A DNA stretch of 13,702 bases from Microbacteriaceae bacterium (GTDB lineage: Bacteria > Actinomycetota > Actinomycetes > Actinomycetales > Microbacteriaceae). Shown here in pieces: positions 12,644 to 13,702 of the stretch (position 1 is its first letter; the number at the start of each line of letters is the position of its first letter). The notes beneath the pieces were generated by a model, which was given only the letters and a program-made list of their open reading frames with translations, ran no database searches and had not been told where the DNA came from. A program made the translations under genes and the position numbers. The DNA is taken from contig CANGJO010000016.1 in NCBI GenBank assembly GCA_947454285.1, forward strand, positions 1 to 13,702, in the 5' to 3' direction.

Positions 12644-13702
12644 TTAGCGTTTGCCTAAATCTTCAATCATGTCTCGCGTGATGATTCTGTGATCAAGCTC
12701 ATCAACTCGCACACCTGCGTTTAGCAACACTGCTAAACCAATTCCAATTGCGTGAACTAGAAATGCAACTGCCTCGCGTTCAGATTTAGAAATTGGAAGT
12801 AGCCCCAATCCCAAACCAACTCGCTCGTTGGTCACCGTAAGTGCATCACGAATGCTCTTCGCGAGCTTGCGATTTACCCGAGCAGCCAGGTGCATTTCAA
12901 CTCTAAAGTTCCGCCAAACTTTTCTGTGGTTAAGAAGTCCAGCAGAAGTTACCAATCCAAAGTCGTCAGCAGAAAATCCTTCGGTTTTAATTTGCGCGAA
13001 GTTTTCTTCGACCACTGAGGAGATTGCTCTTGCAAACGAGGCAAGAATTAGTTCATCATGATTCTTAAATCGTGGATACATAGTTCCCGTTGTAACTTGG
13101 GCGTTTCTTGAAATGCGTGTCATAGACGCGCGAGCAACGCCAACACGAGAAATAACCTTGATTGCCGAATCAAGTAGCTGATTCTCGATAGAGCCGTCTG
13201 CAACCTTTGGATCAGAAAGCGGTGGCAACTTAATTTGCTTCAATGCAAGCGTGGTTGATCTTGCTTTGTCACCAAGATTCAAAATGATTGGGCCGGCAAA
13301 ACCGGCAAGCAGAGCCTTTGGTTCAACAGGCAGAGTCAGCCACGATCCCAGTCGTTGCCCAGCAAGCCAAGAAAGCTTCAGCTGCGCGTAGTTGTCCTTA
13401 GCGGTTATGGATTTCCACCAAGCGGTAGCCATTGGTTCAACAACCTCGGAAACTTCCGAAATTCGGTGTGACACTGTAAAGATCTCTAGAAGGGCAGTCA
13501 TGCGAGCCTGGGCGGCAGGGTCGCTCACCTCAAGGCGGAACTCAGGGTCACTCAGGTTGTTTAGGAACCAGCTGCCATTCATAAGCCAAATGTCGGCAAG
13601 TAGACCGTCTACGTTGCCGAAAAGCGAGTAAAACGTTGGTCTTGTGGCCTTGGCAAGCTGCGTGATTTGGCTGACCGATATCTGATCGATACCCACTTCA
13701 AC
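12644..13702 (-). CDS. Tandem TetR-family regulator with two HTH domains, 5' end cut by the window
   Basis: At least 352 residues are visible, holding two complete-looking TetR recognition regions. Counting from the GTG at 13696, the first is SVSQITQLAKATRPTFYSLF (7-26) and the second is SMTRISRNAQVTTGTMYPRF (191-210), preceded by its helix 1, ENQLLDSAIKVISRVGVARA. Each is followed by a helical ligand-domain-like region of about 130-160 residues. The frame stays open to the window end, and the first copy lacks helix 1 after any in-window start, so the true start is probably outside. An ordinary TetR protein has one HTH and about 200 residues; this one looks like two joined in a single chain. 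The target and ligand are unknown. It lies 32 bases upstream of blaI in the same direction, so read-through into blaI is possible, but blaI has its own promoter. Confidence 0.82.
   Translation of the reverse strand, partial: VEVGIDQISVSQITQLAKATRPTFYSLFGNVDGLLADIWLMNGSWFLNNLSDPEFRLEVSDPAAQARMTALLEIFTVSHRISEVSEVVEPMATAWWKSITAKDNYAQLKLSWLAGQRLGSWLTLPVEPKALLAGFAGPIILNLGDKARSTTLALKQIKLPPLSDPKVADGSIENQLLDSAIKVISRVGVARASMTRISRNAQVTTGTMYPRFKNHDELILASFARAISSVVEENFAQIKTEGFSADDFGLVTSAGLLNHRKVWRNFRVEMHLAARVNRKLAKSIRDALTVTNERVGLGLGLLPISKSEREAVAFLVHAIGIGLAVLLNAGVRVDELDHRIITRDMIEDLGKR

Noticed and set aside
13694..13696. GTG at 13696 as the true start of the TetR protein
   Set aside because: A start here would remove helix 1 of the first HTH, and the frame continues to the window edge, so the start is more likely outside.
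1..13702. Insertion sequences, phage genes, CRISPR, defence genes
   Set aside because: No transposase, integrase, terminal repeats, regular spaced repeats or defence domains were seen; the helicase stands alone with no nuclease partner.

Overview
The window reads as a chromosomal segment of a small-genome, mid-GC (roughly half G+C by eye) actinobacterium, most plausibly an aquatic Microbacteriaceae of the Rhodoluna/Aquiluna type. The grounds are: an actinobacterial-style 2-oxoacid dehydrogenase E2, a Dcd closely resembling the mycobacterial enzyme, a CopD-CtaG fusion, zinc-free L28/L33/S14, tight gene packing, and several start codons with no Shine-Dalgarno sequence placed just behind a -10 box. 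The taxonomic placement is inference. I see no mobile element, tRNA, rRNA or CRISPR, and no gene-free stretch longer than about 210 bases.

Layout. (1) 2-781: 3' part of a dihydrolipoyl acyltransferase, then an MFS transporter (797-1978). (2) 1995-4940: a complete zinc-uptake operon, znuA-znuC-znuB-zur, with a Zur-type palindrome over its promoter and zur itself as the last gene, closed by a terminator. (3) 5105-5833: rpmB-rpmG-rpsN, all of the cysteine-poor, zinc-independent type, directly downstream of zur but with its own leader and a strong terminator. (4) 6046-6324: the nucleoid protein HU with promoter and terminator. (5) 6408-10401: a CopD-CtaG fusion (copper/cytochrome oxidase assembly), a Pif1-like helicase overlapping it by one base, and dcd. 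(6) 10417-12635: a copper-linked pair, ycnI-copC, running toward a BlaI-type repressor and an M56 membrane metalloprotease on the other strand; near-identical perfect palindromes sit at both outer ends. (7) 12644-13702: a TetR-family protein with two DNA-binding domains in one chain, running off the window at its 5' end.

How it fits together. The window holds two metal circuits. The zinc circuit is self-contained: uptake lipoprotein, ATPase, permease and zinc sensor in one transcript, with ribosomal proteins that need no zinc as neighbours. The copper-linked circuit pairs secreted copper-binding proteins (YcnI, CopC) with a BlaI/M56 proteolytic switch, and the shared operator TTCTAC-N5-GTAGAA ties the regulator to its likely targets. 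The repressor has no cysteine and the protease has no visible sensor domain, so how a signal enters this switch is the main open question. Four genes (znuA, copD-ctaG, dcd, blaI) have a TAnnnT hexamer ending exactly six bases before ATG and no ribosome binding site, which points to leaderless transcripts.
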